From Labilibaculum sp. DW002 (GTDB lineage Bacteria; Bacteroidota; Bacteroidia; Bacteroidales; Marinifilaceae): a DNA stretch of 64,000 bases. Of this stretch, positions 44,135-53,260 are shown piece after piece. Within the stretch, counting starts at the first letter, position 1. Each line of letters opens with the position of its first letter. Below the pieces are notes generated by a model that was given only the letters and a program-made list of their open reading frames with translations, was not told where the DNA came from and did no database searches. A program made the position numbers and the translations under genes. The stretch lies in contig NZ_JAKJSC010000002.1 of NCBI RefSeq assembly GCF_029029525.1, positions 186,001 through 250,000 of the forward strand, written 5' to 3'.

Positions 44135-46852
44135 ATGAGTACTAAGTACGTTTATACTTTTGGTGATGGTAAGGCCGAAGGTAAAGCAGACATGAAGAAT
44201 TTGCTTGGAGGTAAGGGTGCTAACCTTGCTGAGATGAACCTAATTGGTGTACCAGTTCCTGCTGGTTTCACTATCACTACTGACGTTTGTACTGATTACA
44301 ACAAGCTTGGAAAAGATGCTGTTGTAGCAATGATTAAAGAGCAAGTTGAAGCTGCTGTAGCTGATACTGAGAAAGCTATGAACGCAAAATTTGATGCAAA
44401 AGAAGGTTTTCCTTTGTTGCTATCAGTTCGTTCTGGTGCTCGTGCTTCTATGCCAGGTATGATGAACACTGTTCTTAACCTTGGTATGAATGACGATACA
44501 GTTAAGATTGTAGCTGAGCAGTCAGGTAACGAAAAATTTGCTTACGATTCATATCGTCGTTTCATCCACATGTACGGTGACGTAGTAATGGGTGTTGAGG
44601 CTGAAGAAGGACAGCATAACCCATTCGAGGTTGTTCTTGACAAATTGAAAGAAGCTAAAGGTTACAAATTAGATACTGAACTTACAGTTGAAGACCTTAA
44701 AGAATTGGTAGAAGGTTACAAAGTAGTTGTACGTGAGCACGCTGGTGTTGACTTCCCTACTTGTCCTTGGGAGCAACTTTGGGGTTCTGTATGTGCTGTA
44801 TTCGATTCATGGGATACTGAAAGAGCTATTCTTTACCGTAGAATGGAAGGTATTCCTGACGATTGGGGTACTGCAGTTAACGTACAAGCTATGGTATATG
44901 GTAACATGGGTGAGACTTCTGCAACAGGAGTTTGTTTCTCTCGTGATGCTGCTACTGGTGAAGACCAATTCAATGGTGAGTACTTGATCAACGCACAGGG
45001 TGAAGACGTTGTTGCTGGTGTTCGTACGCCACTTGAAATTACTCTTGTAGGTTCTAAGCGTTGGGCTGAGCGTGGTGGTGTTTCTGAAGAAGCTCGTAAG
45101 GCTGATTTCCTTTCAATGGAAGAAGCGATGCCTGAGCTTTACAAAGAACTAGATACTATCCAGCAGAAGCTTGAAGATCACTATTCTGATATGCAGGATA
45201 TGGAGTTCACTATCCAACAAGGTAAATTGTGGATGTTGCAAACTCGTTCTGGTAAGCGTACTGGTGCTGCTATGGTTAAGATGGCTGTAGATATGTTAGA
45301 GCAAGGTATGATTGATGAGAATACTGCTATTCTTCGTCAGGAGCCTAACAAATTGGATGAGCTACTTCACCCGGTATTCGAAAAATCAGCTCTAGAGGCT
45401 GCAAAAGAGCTTTCTAAAGGTCTTCCTGCTTCTCCAGGTGCTGCTACTGGTCAAATCGTATTCTCTGCTGAAGCTGCTGAAGAGTGGGCTGCTGCTGGTA
45501 AAAAAGTAATTTTGGTACGTAGAGAGACTTCTCCTGAAGACTTGAAAGGTATGTACGCTGCTGAAGGTATTCTTACTGAGCGTGGTGGTATGACTTCTCA
45601 CGCTGCTGTAGTTGCTCGTGGTATGGGTAAATGTTGTATTTCTTCTGCTGCTGGTACTTTAGTTACTGGTTCTTCAATGACTATCAACGGTGTTGAGTAT
45701 AAAGAAGGTGATTTCATCTCATTGAACGGTACAACTGGTATTGTTTACGAAGGAAAAGTTGCTACTATCACTCCTTCATTAGATGGTGATTTCGGTAAGG
45801 TAATGGACATGTCAGAGCGTAACACACGTATGTATGTTCGTACAAATGCTGATACGCCAGCTGATGCTAAAACAGCTCGTGAATTCGGTGCTAAGGGTAT
45901 TGGTCTATGTCGTACAGAGCACATGTTCTTCGAAGGTGATAAGATCTGGAAGATGCGTGAAATGATTCTTGCTGAAGATGTTCAAGGACGTAAAGAAGCT
46001 TTAGCTAAATTACTTCCTGTTCAGAGAGAAGACTTCTCTGGAATTCTTGAAGCTATGGACGGTTTTGGTGTAACTATTCGTCTACTGGATCCACCATTGC
46101 ACGAGTTTACTCCTAACGATGCTGAGTCTCAAAAAGAAATGGCTGAAAAATTAGGTGTTTCTGTAGAAGAAGTAGCTAAAAAAGTTGAGTCTCTTCACGA
46201 GTTCAACCCAATGTTAGGTCATAGAGGTTGTCGTCTAGGTAACACTTACCCAGAGATTACTGAAATGCAAGCTCGCGCTATTCTTGAAGCTGCTTGTGAT
46301 CTTAAAGCTAAAGGAAAAGATCCTAAGCCAGAGATCATGGTTCCATTGATCGGTACGATTAAGGAATTCAAGATGCAGGAAGAGATTATCAGAGAGATTG
46401 CTGCTGCAGTATTCGCTGAAAAAGGTATCGAAGTTGATTTCTTAGTAGGTACAATGATCGAGATTCCTCGTGCTGCATTGACTGCTGATCAAATCGCCGA
46501 GCATGCTGAATTCTTCTCATTCGGAACAAATGACTTAACTCAAATGGGATTCGGTTATTCTCGTGATGATGCTGGTAAATTCTTACCAATTTACATCGAG
46601 AAAGGTATCCTTAAGAATGATCCATTCCAGGTTCTTGATCAGGAAGGTATCGGACAATTAGTTCGTATGGGTTGTGAAAAAGGACGTTCAACACGTAAAG
46701 ATATCAAATTAGGTATCTGTGGTGAGCACGGTGGTGAGCCATCATCAGTTGAGTTCTGTAACTCAGTTGGTATGGAGTACGTTTCATGTTCTCCTTTCCG
46801 TGTGCCAATCGCACGTTTAGCTGCTGCTCAAGCTAACTTGAAGCAAAACTAA
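44135..46852 (+). CDS. ppdK: Pyruvate, phosphate dikinase
   Basis: The 905-residue protein has the N-terminal ATP-grasp nucleotide-binding domain (LLGGKGANLAEMN at about 23-35), the central swivelling domain with phosphocarrier His489 in GGMTSHAAVVARG, and the C-terminal PEP/pyruvate TIM barrel (TMIEIPRAALTADQIA, FFSFGTNDLTQM, GICGEHGGEPSS). It interconverts pyruvate, ATP and phosphate with PEP, AMP and pyrophosphate. In organisms growing on uronates, which enter as pyruvate and glyceraldehyde-3-phosphate, it can supply PEP for gluconeogenesis. Codon bias suggests strong expression. Confidence 0.97.
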   Translation: MSTKYVYTFGDGKAEGKADMKNLLGGKGANLAEMNLIGVPVPAGFTITTDVCTDYNKLGKDAVVAMIKEQVEAAVADTEKAMNAKFDAKEGFPLLLSVRSGARASMPGMMNTVLNLGMNDDTVKIVAEQSGNEKFAYDSYRRFIHMYGDVVMGVEAEEGQHNPFEVVLDKLKEAKGYKLDTELTVEDLKELVEGYKVVVREHAGVDFPTCPWEQLWGSVCAVFDSWDTERAILYRRMEGIPDDWGTAVNVQAMVYGNMGETSATGVCFSRDAATGEDQFNGEYLINAQGEDVVAGVRTPLEITLVGSKRWAERGGVSEEARKADFLSMEEAMPELYKELDTIQQKLEDHYSDMQDMEFTIQQGKLWMLQTRSGKRTGAAMVKMAVDMLEQGMIDENTAILRQEPNKLDELLHPVFEKSALEAAKELSKGLPASPGAATGQIVFSAEAAEEWAAAGKKVILVRRETSPEDLKGMYAAEGILTERGGMTSHAAVVARGMGKCCISSAAGTLVTGSSMTINGVEYKEGDFISLNGTTGIVYEGKVATITPSLDGDFGKVMDMSERNTRMYVRTNADTPADAKTAREFGAKGIGLCRTEHMFFEGDKIWKMREMILAEDVQGRKEALAKLLPVQREDFSGILEAMDGFGVTIRLLDPPLHEFTPNDAESQKEMAEKLGVSVEEVAKKVESLHEFNPMLGHRGCRLGNTYPEITEMQARAILEAACDLKAKGKDPKPEIMVPLIGTIKEFKMQEEIIREIAAAVFAEKGIEVDFLVGTMIEIPRAALTADQIAEHAEFFSFGTNDLTQMGFGYSRDDAGKFLPIYIEKGILKNDPFQVLDQEGIGQLVRMGCEKGRSTRKDIKLGICGEHGGEPSSVEFCNSVGMEYVSCSPFRVPIARLAAAQANLKQN

Positions 46853-46856
46853 GAGA

Positions 46857-46874
46857 ATATTATTCTCAATATAT
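46857..46874 (+). repeat. 18-bp element shared with the PFOR 3' end, copy 2
   Basis: Identical to 42419-42436. Here the flanking bases also make GAGAATA/TATTCTC (46853-46867) a perfect small palindrome, so the RNA could fold as a short hairpin ahead of the terminator. Confidence 0.7.
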
Positions 46875-46877
46875 AGA

Positions 46878-46908
46878 AAGGCTGTCTCGTATGAGACAGC
46901 CTTCTTTT
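46878..46908 (+). terminator. Intrinsic terminator after ppdK
   Basis: AAGGCTGTCTC (46878-46888) and GAGACAGCCTT (46893-46903) form a perfect stem followed by CTTTT. Confidence 0.85.
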
Positions 46909-46970
46909 ATATCAATAAATTTCATGTCAAATAGTGTATTGTAAAGATACGACTGACTAAAAAATGATAT

Positions 46971-47417
46971 ATGGTAGTTGATAAAATTAAAAACTTAGGT
47001 ATTTATTCAAATATAAGTGCCAGACTGGCTAAAGGGATTGAATACATTAACAATACAGATTTCTCTAAAATTGATTTGGGAACTTATAAAATTGAAGGCG
47101 ATGATGTTTTTGCAATGGTTCAGGAATATGACACAAAGAACATTGAGGATTGTAAGCTAGAAGGTCACAAAAAGTATATCGATATACAATACATTATTTC
47201 AGGAGATGAAAAAATTGGGCTTACGACTTTAAACAATCAACCATTGATCGAGCAGAACGATGAGGGAGATTATTCTTTTTACAAAGGTGAATCAACATTG
47301 ATTAAGTTCGAAGCAGGTACTTTTGGAATTTTTTTTCCTGATGATCTACATATGCCTGGTGTTAAGCTAAATGAGATATCTAAAGTTCGAAAAGTTGTTG
47401 TGAAAGTGCGCGCTTAA
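46971..47417 (+). CDS. YhcH/YjgK/YiaL family protein
   Basis: The 148-residue cupin-like protein carries the family pattern (EGHKKYIDIQYIISGDEKIG, and FFPDDLHMPGV with a likely metal-binding His). Members are linked to sugar catabolism (for example with sialic acid or evolved beta-galactosidase genes) and may act as mutarotase-like or metal-dependent sugar-binding proteins; reactions are poorly known. It is alone between ppdK and a PepSY-type gene, so its sugar is unknown. Confidence 0.82.
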   Translation: MVVDKIKNLGIYSNISARLAKGIEYINNTDFSKIDLGTYKIEGDDVFAMVQEYDTKNIEDCKLEGHKKYIDIQYIISGDEKIGLTTLNNQPLIEQNDEGDYSFYKGESTLIKFEAGTFGIFFPDDLHMPGVKLNEISKVRKVVVKVRA

Positions 47418-47505
47418 TCTTTAATAGATCTTTTAATTAATTTTAGTGGGTTTCGTATCAATACAAATTATTAAAGCAGCTTTGTTGCAAAAAAAACGTT
47501 AAACA

Positions 47506-48054
47506 ATGAATTGGAATTTAAAAATGAGAAACTGGCATCGAGATTTTTCGTACTTCTATGCTGGTTTATTAATTGCTTTTTCAATCTCAGGTATTGCTCT
47601 TAATCATCGTCATTCTTGGGATCCTAGAGACTATGTTTACGAATCAATAGACTTGAAAATTGATTTGCCAAAAGATAGAGATGCTATTACTGAAGAATTT
47701 TTTAGGCAAAGTTTAAAAGAAAACAATATTGATTTAAAGTTGAGGGGGACCGCATACAGAAGAGGAGGATATAACCTTTATTTTGATGGTGCTTACGCCT
47801 TTGTAAATCCTTTTACAGGAGAGGGTGAAATCGAACGATTTAGAACAAGACCAGTTCTTGGTCAAATGGTAGATTTGCACAAGTCGACAAGCAATGTTTG
47901 GCTTTGGTATTCAGACATTTTTGCAATATGCGTTCTTTTGATTTGTATTACCGGATTGGTAATTGCAAAAGGAAAAGGTGGTTTTAAAAAACGAGGTTGG
48001 AAATTGGCCTTGTTGGGTGTTATTATTCCTTCCGTTTTGTGGTTTTTTCTGTAA
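47506..48054 (+). CDS. PepSY-associated membrane protein
   Basis: The 182-residue protein has an N-terminal RNWHRDFSYFYAGLLIAFSISGIALNH helix, a soluble periplasmic portion (about 45-125), then two closing helices (about 135-155 and 163-181). The WHRD start and DLHKS segment before helix 2 match PepSY-TM proteins, which often have roles in heme or iron handling. It is the short two-to-three-helix form. No neighbouring gene clarifies its role. Confidence 0.75.
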   Translation: MNWNLKMRNWHRDFSYFYAGLLIAFSISGIALNHRHSWDPRDYVYESIDLKIDLPKDRDAITEEFFRQSLKENNIDLKLRGTAYRRGGYNLYFDGAYAFVNPFTGEGEIERFRTRPVLGQMVDLHKSTSNVWLWYSDIFAICVLLICITGLVIAKGKGGFKKRGWKLALLGVIIPSVLWFFL

Positions 48055-48073
48055 ATCAACTAAAAGTACGTAA

Positions 48074-48103
48074 CAAAGGCTGCCTCGAAAGAAGCAGCCT
48101 TTG
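48074..48103. terminator. Bidirectional terminator between the PepSY-type and LVIVD genes
   Basis: CAAAGGCTGC and GCAGCCTTTG form a stem around TTC-type loop bases; genes on both sides converge on it. Confidence 0.75.
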
Positions 48104-48129
48104 TTGTTTGTTGAAATTAATTTAGTTTA

Positions 48130-49407
48130 CTAATCTTCCACAGGAATGGCAATTGTACTTAATAGTTTTATGTTATTGATATCTGAGTAATCATATTGAA
48201 ATAGACCTTCCGTTCCCACCACAATTAGAATATTTCCCAAAGGAATAACATCATAAGGAGTTATGTCAGTATAAGTCTTCAATAAGTTAGAACTGATATT
48301 TAAAGGATCTGAAGCATCATATATTTTCAAGCCTGAAGTTCCATCACAAACAAAAAGTAAATCACCATCAATTCCTAAACCATAAGGATTTTCCATGCCA
48401 TACGATTTTACAAGTGTTGGAGTGCTTAAATCACTTAAATCAACTACATCTAATTGGCTGGTATTTTGGCCACAAAAATTACCAGCCCTTAAGGTGATGT
48501 AGGCATAGTTATCATCTACAACAACTGGATCGCAACTCATAAAATGATCGTATTGTGATAGCAATTGAGGGGAGAAAGGATTATTGATATCATAAATATA
48601 CATTCCATTTCTTGCGCCAATAAACAATTGTGTATTGTGGACAAATAAGGTTTCCATTCCCCAACCAACATTGAATGTTCCATTTTTTGTAACCAAATTT
48701 GGATCTGAAATATCAAAAAGGGCTAAAGACCAAGTAGAATTTAAGGTAAATAATGTGTTTTCATAGATCATGAATCGTGCCATTGATCCAGCTTTACCAG
48801 TGCCTCCATTCGATGCTTTTACTCCTGCAGAATTTGATGCGTCAAACATAACATTCTCATAGTAAGGATAGTATTTTGGTTCTTCGTATTTTTCACTTAT
48901 TCTTTTTACTTCCCATCCTATAACAACGCCTTTATCAGGATCAATTTCACCTAAATTGTAATTATTGTCTGTAGGTGGGAGAACCCAAGGGAATACATCA
49001 TCAAACCTCTTTTCAATCTGTAGGTTGTCAATATCAAGAATATTAATTGCTATTAGGTCGGTATACGAATCAGCGTAAAGAATATCATCTTTTACAGCCA
49101 TATCAATATTTCCAGGTATTGTAATAAAATTGATATTCTTAGGATCGCTAGGATCTGAATTATCAATAACATGAATTCCTTCATATTTTTCATTAACAAA
49201 GATATAATCTTGGTAGAAGTAGATTTTTCCAGCAACTGATAATTCTCTTGCATTTTCAGTTTTTACTGCAGCCTTGAATTCTTCAGTAGACATGTAGATT
49301 GGAGAATTTACAGTGTATTCGTGCTGAATGTTATCTTCGCAAGACCAAGTTCCTAGAAGAAATGAAATAAAAATAGATAAGACGGTAAAAAGTTTTACTG
49401 TTTTCAT
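48130..49407 (-). CDS. LVIVD-repeat beta-propeller lipoprotein
   Basis: From the ATG at 49407 the protein has 425 residues with a lipoprotein signal (MKTVKLFTVLSIFISFLLGTWSC, Cys23); the in-frame start 51 bp upstream would bury this signal. The rest consists of LVIVD-type repeats (GIHVIDNSDPSDPKNINF, LALFDISDPNLV, GMYIYDINNPFSPQLLSQY, VVDLSDLSTPTLV, LKIYDASDPLNI), a predicted cell-surface beta-propeller. Function is unknown; similar proteins are frequent in Bacteroidota. It diverges from the gene at 49563 over a marked inverted repeat. Confidence 0.85.
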   Translation of the reverse strand: MKTVKLFTVLSIFISFLLGTWSCEDNIQHEYTVNSPIYMSTEEFKAAVKTENARELSVAGKIYFYQDYIFVNEKYEGIHVIDNSDPSDPKNINFITIPGNIDMAVKDDILYADSYTDLIAINILDIDNLQIEKRFDDVFPWVLPPTDNNYNLGEIDPDKGVVIGWEVKRISEKYEEPKYYPYYENVMFDASNSAGVKASNGGTGKAGSMARFMIYENTLFTLNSTWSLALFDISDPNLVTKNGTFNVGWGMETLFVHNTQLFIGARNGMYIYDINNPFSPQLLSQYDHFMSCDPVVVDDNYAYITLRAGNFCGQNTSQLDVVDLSDLSTPTLVKSYGMENPYGLGIDGDLLFVCDGTSGLKIYDASDPLNISSNLLKTYTDITPYDVIPLGNILIVVGTEGLFQYDYSDINNIKLLSTIAIPVED

Positions 49408-49470
49408 GATTAATATTTTTAAGGCCAATTTAAATACTTGTTTTTCTTCAAGATGCAAATTGATGCATAG

Positions 49471-49518
49471 GGTTGCGTTCTTAAAATTGTTTTTTTTATT
49501 GTTGAACCCAACGCAACC
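49471..49518. promoter_or_regulatory. Inverted repeat in the divergent LVIVD/envelope-protein region
   Basis: GGTTGCGTT (49471-49479) and AACGCAACC (49510-49518) are perfect inverted copies with a T-rich 30-bp centre, in the gap between two divergent genes. It may be a shared operator or a leader hairpin of one transcript. Confidence 0.5.
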
Positions 49519-49562
49519 TTTCTAATTGTATATCATCATAAAAGAAAATAAAAAATCGTATT

Positions 49563-50336
49563 ATGAAAACTCTTTTTGTGGTGTTAAAATCAGTTTTAGT
49601 CATATTCTTATTGATGCTTTGTGTTTCTAGCACATCGGCTCAGAAAAAAATGCATGTGATTACCTTAAAAAATGGAAATGTTTTACAAGGAAAAATAATT
49701 AGACAAGTACCTGGTGATTTTTTAGAAATAGAAACTCAGGATAAGAATTTTTGGAAATTTGATATGGAAGATATTGCCGAAATTCGTTTCGAAAAAAGAA
49801 AATTACCTAAGAATTATAGAGATACAATTGTTCAGCCTTTAAAAGGAATGAGTTATGAAATTAAAATGGGCGTATTAGCTGGAGGTAAAAGCAATGAAGA
49901 TGATGCTCCTTTTAGTATGTTAGTTTCTGGAAATTATCGTTTTGAATCAGGAATATCCGCAGGTGGAGGTGTTGGATACGAAACCTTGAATGGTGGGAGC
50001 ATGCCTGTTTTTGGAGAAATAAAATACCAAGCGAAGTTAAATGGAATTAGTCCGTTTATTTATTTGCAATCGGGTTATTCTATAGCATTGGAAAATCAAT
50101 TTGGGAGAAATTTTTATCACAACTCAGAAGATGATGTAAACTCTGTGGGTGGAATATTAATTAATCCAGGAATTGGTTTTAATTTAGGGAATATTGGAGA
50201 TAATCGTTTTACTTTAAATATTGGTTACCGTTTTCAGAAAATGAAGCATAAATGGGAGAATTCATACACTAAGGATACAGAATATTTAAAAGAAGAATAC
50301 AACCGTTTATCTATTCATTTGGGTTTAATTTTCTAA
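49563..50336 (+). CDS. Predicted outer-membrane beta-barrel protein, function unknown
   Basis: The 257-residue protein has a signal peptide (cleavage after TSAQ), a small SH3-like N-terminal domain (about 30-80: VITLKNGNVLQGKIIRQVPGDFLEIET, then WKFDMEDIAEI), and a C-terminal stretch of alternating strands (about 95-257) ending IHLGLIF, typical of a small outer-membrane barrel. Similar N-terminal domains occur in many Bacteroidota secreted proteins. No partner is evident. Confidence 0.7.
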   Translation: MKTLFVVLKSVLVIFLLMLCVSSTSAQKKMHVITLKNGNVLQGKIIRQVPGDFLEIETQDKNFWKFDMEDIAEIRFEKRKLPKNYRDTIVQPLKGMSYEIKMGVLAGGKSNEDDAPFSMLVSGNYRFESGISAGGGVGYETLNGGSMPVFGEIKYQAKLNGISPFIYLQSGYSIALENQFGRNFYHNSEDDVNSVGGILINPGIGFNLGNIGDNRFTLNIGYRFQKMKHKWENSYTKDTEYLKEEYNRLSIHLGLIF

Positions 50337-50384
50337 AAAAAAACTTTTAGGATGGCTAAATTTTATGAGATTATGCTTACTTTG

Positions 50385-50416
50385 AAAAAAATCAGGATTT
50401 GTCCTGATTTTTTTTT
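50385..50416 (+). terminator. Intrinsic terminator after the beta-barrel gene
   Basis: AAAAATCAGGA and TCCTGATTTTT pair around a TTTG loop, followed by more T. Confidence 0.85.
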
Positions 50417-50436
50417 ATTCACCAAAATAGAATAAA

Positions 50437-50724
50437 ATGTCAATTCAAATTGGAAGATTTTCTTTTCGTGGTCCATTCACTAACTTAGATGAAATAAAAG
50501 ATCGTCCAGGTATTTTTATTGTGCACAAAGGCGAACAGAAAATCGATCCTTATTTTATTTGTGAGACTCCATTGCTTAAATCAAGCATTGAAAAAGAACT
50601 TAAAGCAAATAAATTGGAATTAGGTTCTCAAAAGAATTGTTTCATATCTGTTTACAATACTTTTTGTGTTCTTACTCTAGATCGCAAAGAAATGGTAGAA
50701 GAAATTGAGACTCTTTTATTGTAA
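50437..50724 (+). CDS. Small conserved-looking protein of unknown function
   Basis: The 95-residue protein has no signal peptide. The pattern GRFSFRGPFTNLDEIKDRPGIFIVHKGEQK ... ICETPLLKSSIEKEL is reminiscent of the start of GIY-YIG-like domains, but the GIY and YIG motifs are missing and the end is replaced by CFISVYNTFCVLTLDRKEMVEEIE. I do not recognise a family. Codon use and spacing (own terminator region before, promoter region after) support a real gene. Confidence 0.6.
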   Translation: MSIQIGRFSFRGPFTNLDEIKDRPGIFIVHKGEQKIDPYFICETPLLKSSIEKELKANKLELGSQKNCFISVYNTFCVLTLDRKEMVEEIETLLL

Positions 50725-50869
50725 GTTCGTTCTAAAATCAAAAATTCATCCCTCCATACATATTCAGATTCTTTGTCTTTTTAAGCGATAAAACTTGATT
50801 AAAGCCTTCTATTGCTATTCGTTTCGACTTATAAAGAGTTGAAAAGACAATATTTTAAACAGTTTATTT

Positions 50870-50877
50870 TATCTTTG
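50870..50877 (+). promoter_or_regulatory. -7 promoter box of the ruvX-def transcript
   Basis: TATCTTTG matches TAnnTTTG, 28 bp before the TTG start codon of the RuvX-type gene. Confidence 0.5.
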
Positions 50878-50905
50878 CAATTCAAAATAAGTTTAAATAA
50901 GAGAT

Positions 50906-51328
50906 TTGGCACGACTTTTAGCTATAGATTACGGAAGAAAACGAGTGGGATTAGCTGTGAGCGACCCAATGCAAATTATTGCAAACGGATTGGATACGGT
51001 TCATGCCAAAGATGTTTTGGACTACATTCAGAAATATATGGAGACCGAAGATGTTGAGTGTATTGTGGTGGGGCATCCAAAGCAGTTGAACAATGAGGAT
51101 AGCGAATCAATGAAATATTTGAAACCTTTTCTTGGGCAATTGAAGAAGCGATTCCCGAAAATGCCTATCGAAATGGTTGATGAGCGTTTTACATCTAAGA
51201 TTGCTTTTCAATCGATGATTGATGGTGGAATGTCCAAGAAACAAAGACGAAACAAGGAAGTTATCGATAAGATTAGTGCAACCATTATACTACAATCGTA
51301 TATGGAAGCAAAAAGAAATATTTTTTAA
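50906..51328 (+). CDS. ruvX: Holliday junction resolvase-like / pre-16S rRNA nuclease YqgF (RuvX)
   Basis: The 140-residue RNase H-fold protein starts [20 protein letters not shown] with the first catalytic Asp, has VVGHPKQLN in place of the usual VGLP loop, and a VDERFTS segment with later acidic residues ([10 protein letters not shown]). The start is TTG at 50906; no ATG precedes the conserved domain. YqgF acts in 16S rRNA 5' maturation and is often essential. It lies 49 bp before the peptide deformylase gene, probably in one transcript. Confidence 0.92.
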   Translation: MARLLAIDYGRKRVGLAVSDPMQIIANGLDTVHAKDVLDYIQKYMETEDVECIVVGHPKQLNNEDSESMKYLKPFLGQLKKRFPKMPIEMVDERFTSKIAFQSMIDGGMSKKQRRNKEVIDKISATIILQSYMEAKRNIF

Positions 51329-51377
51329 TAAATTATCTATCAATTGATTAATTTCAGTTGATTTTAAGTAATAAATA

Positions 51378-51932
51378 ATGATTTTACCCATTACAATATA
51401 CGGGCATCCTGTATTAAGAAAAGTAGCAAAGGATATTGATAAGGATTATCCTGATTTGGAAAAATTTATGGCGGATATGTGGCAAACCATGTATTTTGCT
51501 GATGGAGTTGGTTTGGCAGCTCCACAGGTAGGAAAATCTATCCGCATGTTTGTACTTGATGCATCTACATTTGCTGAAGATGAGCCAGAATTGGAAGGTT
51601 TTAAAAAGATGTTTATTAATGCTCATATTACAGAACGTTCGGGTGATGAGTGGAGCATGTCAGAGGGGTGCTTGAGTATTCCTGGCTTAAACGAAGATGT
51701 TAATCGACCAGAAACAATCAGAATTGAGTATTACGATGAGAACTGGGAATTTCATGATGAAGAATATTCAGGTTTTGCAGCTCGAATTATTCAACACGAG
51801 TACGATCATTTAGATGGAATCATGTTTACTGACCATTGTTCACCACTAAAAAAGAGATTGTTGAAAGGTAAATTAACTGGTATTTCGAAGGGTAAATTTA
51901 AAGCAAAATATAGATTTACACTCGCTAAATAA
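51378..51932 (+). CDS. def: Peptide deformylase
   Basis: The 184-residue protein has the three deformylase motifs in order: GVGLAAPQVGKS, EGCLSIPG (metal-binding Cys) and QHEYDHLDG (HExxH-type metal site with the catalytic Glu). It removes the formyl group from nascent proteins. Length is usual. A strong terminator follows the stop codon. Confidence 0.96.
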   Translation: MILPITIYGHPVLRKVAKDIDKDYPDLEKFMADMWQTMYFADGVGLAAPQVGKSIRMFVLDASTFAEDEPELEGFKKMFINAHITERSGDEWSMSEGCLSIPGLNEDVNRPETIRIEYYDENWEFHDEEYSGFAARIIQHEYDHLDGIMFTDHCSPLKKRLLKGKLTGISKGKFKAKYRFTLAK

Positions 51933-51938
51933 ATTCTA

Positions 51939-51967
51939 AACCCTACCATCTCGGTAGGGTTTTTTTT
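51939..51967 (+). terminator. Intrinsic terminator after def
   Basis: AACCCTACC (51939-51947) and GGTAGGGTT (51953-51961) form a perfect stem with a run of T. Confidence 0.9.
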
Positions 51968-52107
51968 ATGCCCTCACGGATAATATACTATGCGAATCAA
52001 AATTTGAAAAGGGAGACTTGTACTTGTTTTTGTTTCAAATTGCTTAAACAAAAAGAAAAAAACTGCGTACTAGCAGGTGTTGATTGAAATCTAATTTAAA
52101 TCTCTAT

Positions 52108-53139
52108 ATGATGAAAAAACTTATTTTACTACTAATATTGTTTGCTCCATTTTTAGGAAAAGCCCAAGACATTGAACAGTTTCTATTATCCGGAACCGAA
52201 GATGCTTCTAAATTGACAAAAAACTATGTAAATCCTGTAGCCAAAGGCTTTATGTATGGTTTAAATAGCGGCTGGTACACAACTGCCCGAACACATAAAA
52301 AATTTGGTTTCGATATTACGTTTGTTGCTAATTTAGCACAAGTGCCTAGCAAGGACGAGGCTTTTAATTTTGTTGCTTCTGATTACAAAAATATCAGCCT
52401 ACAAAGTGGCGCAAGTTCTGCTCAAATCGAAACTTTAATGGGTGGTAATAATAATGAAACTTTGCTAGCCAGAATTGATGCTGGTGGTGGAAGTTTTGAT
52501 CTTGCTAATTTTAGTGTTCCTGATGGTATAGGTGATGACCTACCAATGAGTGCCGTTCCTTCGGTAACGATGCAAGTGGGTATTGGTATTCCAGTAATCG
52601 ATGCTGATTTAAAACTTAGATATCTCCCTAAAGTCGGAACCTCAGATTTAGAAGTAGGTATGTTTGGTATTGGTCTTCAGAAAAGTTTTAGCAAAATGCT
52701 AAAAATTGATAAAACGCCTTTTGATGTTTCTGCTTTAGTAGCCTTTACCAATCTAAAGGCCGAATACGATATTCAAGATGACTCAGATTTTGATGGCTCT
52801 GGACAAATGATGGAGTTCTCGACAAACGCAATTACATTCCAAGCCATTGCTTCCGTTAATTTAAAACTAATTGAGTTTTACGGAGCTGTAGGATACAATA
52901 AAGCCAAAATGGATGTCGATATTAAAGGAACTTACATCGTAGAGTATACAGAGGTTAATTCGGGTATGACAGTTGTTAAAGAAACTTTAACTGATCCTAT
53001 ATCTGTTGATTTTGACGCTAGCGGTGTACGAGCAACACTTGGTACTAGATTAAATCTAGGTTTCTTTAAGATTTTCGCCGACTACACCATGCAGGAATAC
53101 AATACCATTACTGGTGGTATCGCTTTTAGTTTTAGATAA
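52108..53139 (+). CDS. Predicted outer-membrane beta-barrel protein (DUF6588-like)
   Basis: From the ATG at 52108 (or the next codon, also ATG) the protein has about 343 residues with a signal peptide ending GKAQ. The mature part has the pattern of small Bacteroidota barrels: YVNPVAKGFMYGLNSGWYTTARTHKKFGFDITF, an extracellular loop region, and closing strands ending GGIAFSFR. It resembles the group labelled DUF6588; that call is tentative. No operon partner is visible. Confidence 0.7.
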   Translation: MMKKLILLLILFAPFLGKAQDIEQFLLSGTEDASKLTKNYVNPVAKGFMYGLNSGWYTTARTHKKFGFDITFVANLAQVPSKDEAFNFVASDYKNISLQSGASSAQIETLMGGNNNETLLARIDAGGGSFDLANFSVPDGIGDDLPMSAVPSVTMQVGIGIPVIDADLKLRYLPKVGTSDLEVGMFGIGLQKSFSKMLKIDKTPFDVSALVAFTNLKAEYDIQDDSDFDGSGQMMEFSTNAITFQAIASVNLKLIEFYGAVGYNKAKMDVDIKGTYIVEYTEVNSGMTVVKETLTDPISVDFDASGVRATLGTRLNLGFFKIFADYTMQEYNTITGGIAFSFR

Positions 53140-53178
53140 TTTTCGATTGAATGCGTAAGCATTCGGTACATTAGTTAG

Positions 53179-53216
53179 AAAAGCCCTTGTTCATTGAACA
53201 AGGGCTTTTGTTTTTT
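53179..53216 (+). terminator. Intrinsic terminator after the DUF6588-like gene
   Basis: AAAAGCCCTTGTTC and GAACAAGGGCTTTT form a perfect 14-bp stem with a 3-base loop and a T-run. Confidence 0.9.
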
Positions 53217-53260
53217 AGGCAGATATGTTGTAATTTAGTTTACAATAAATAATATTATTG

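Noticed and set aside
50437-50724. GIY-YIG nuclease assignment for the 95-residue protein
   Set aside because: Only a loose resemblance; the defining GIY and YIG motifs and catalytic residues are not visible.
50812-51057. 81-codon plus-strand frame overlapping the start of ruvX
   Set aside because: It lies in another frame over the ruvX promoter and N-terminal coding region and has no recognisable product; the RuvX frame is clearly the real one.
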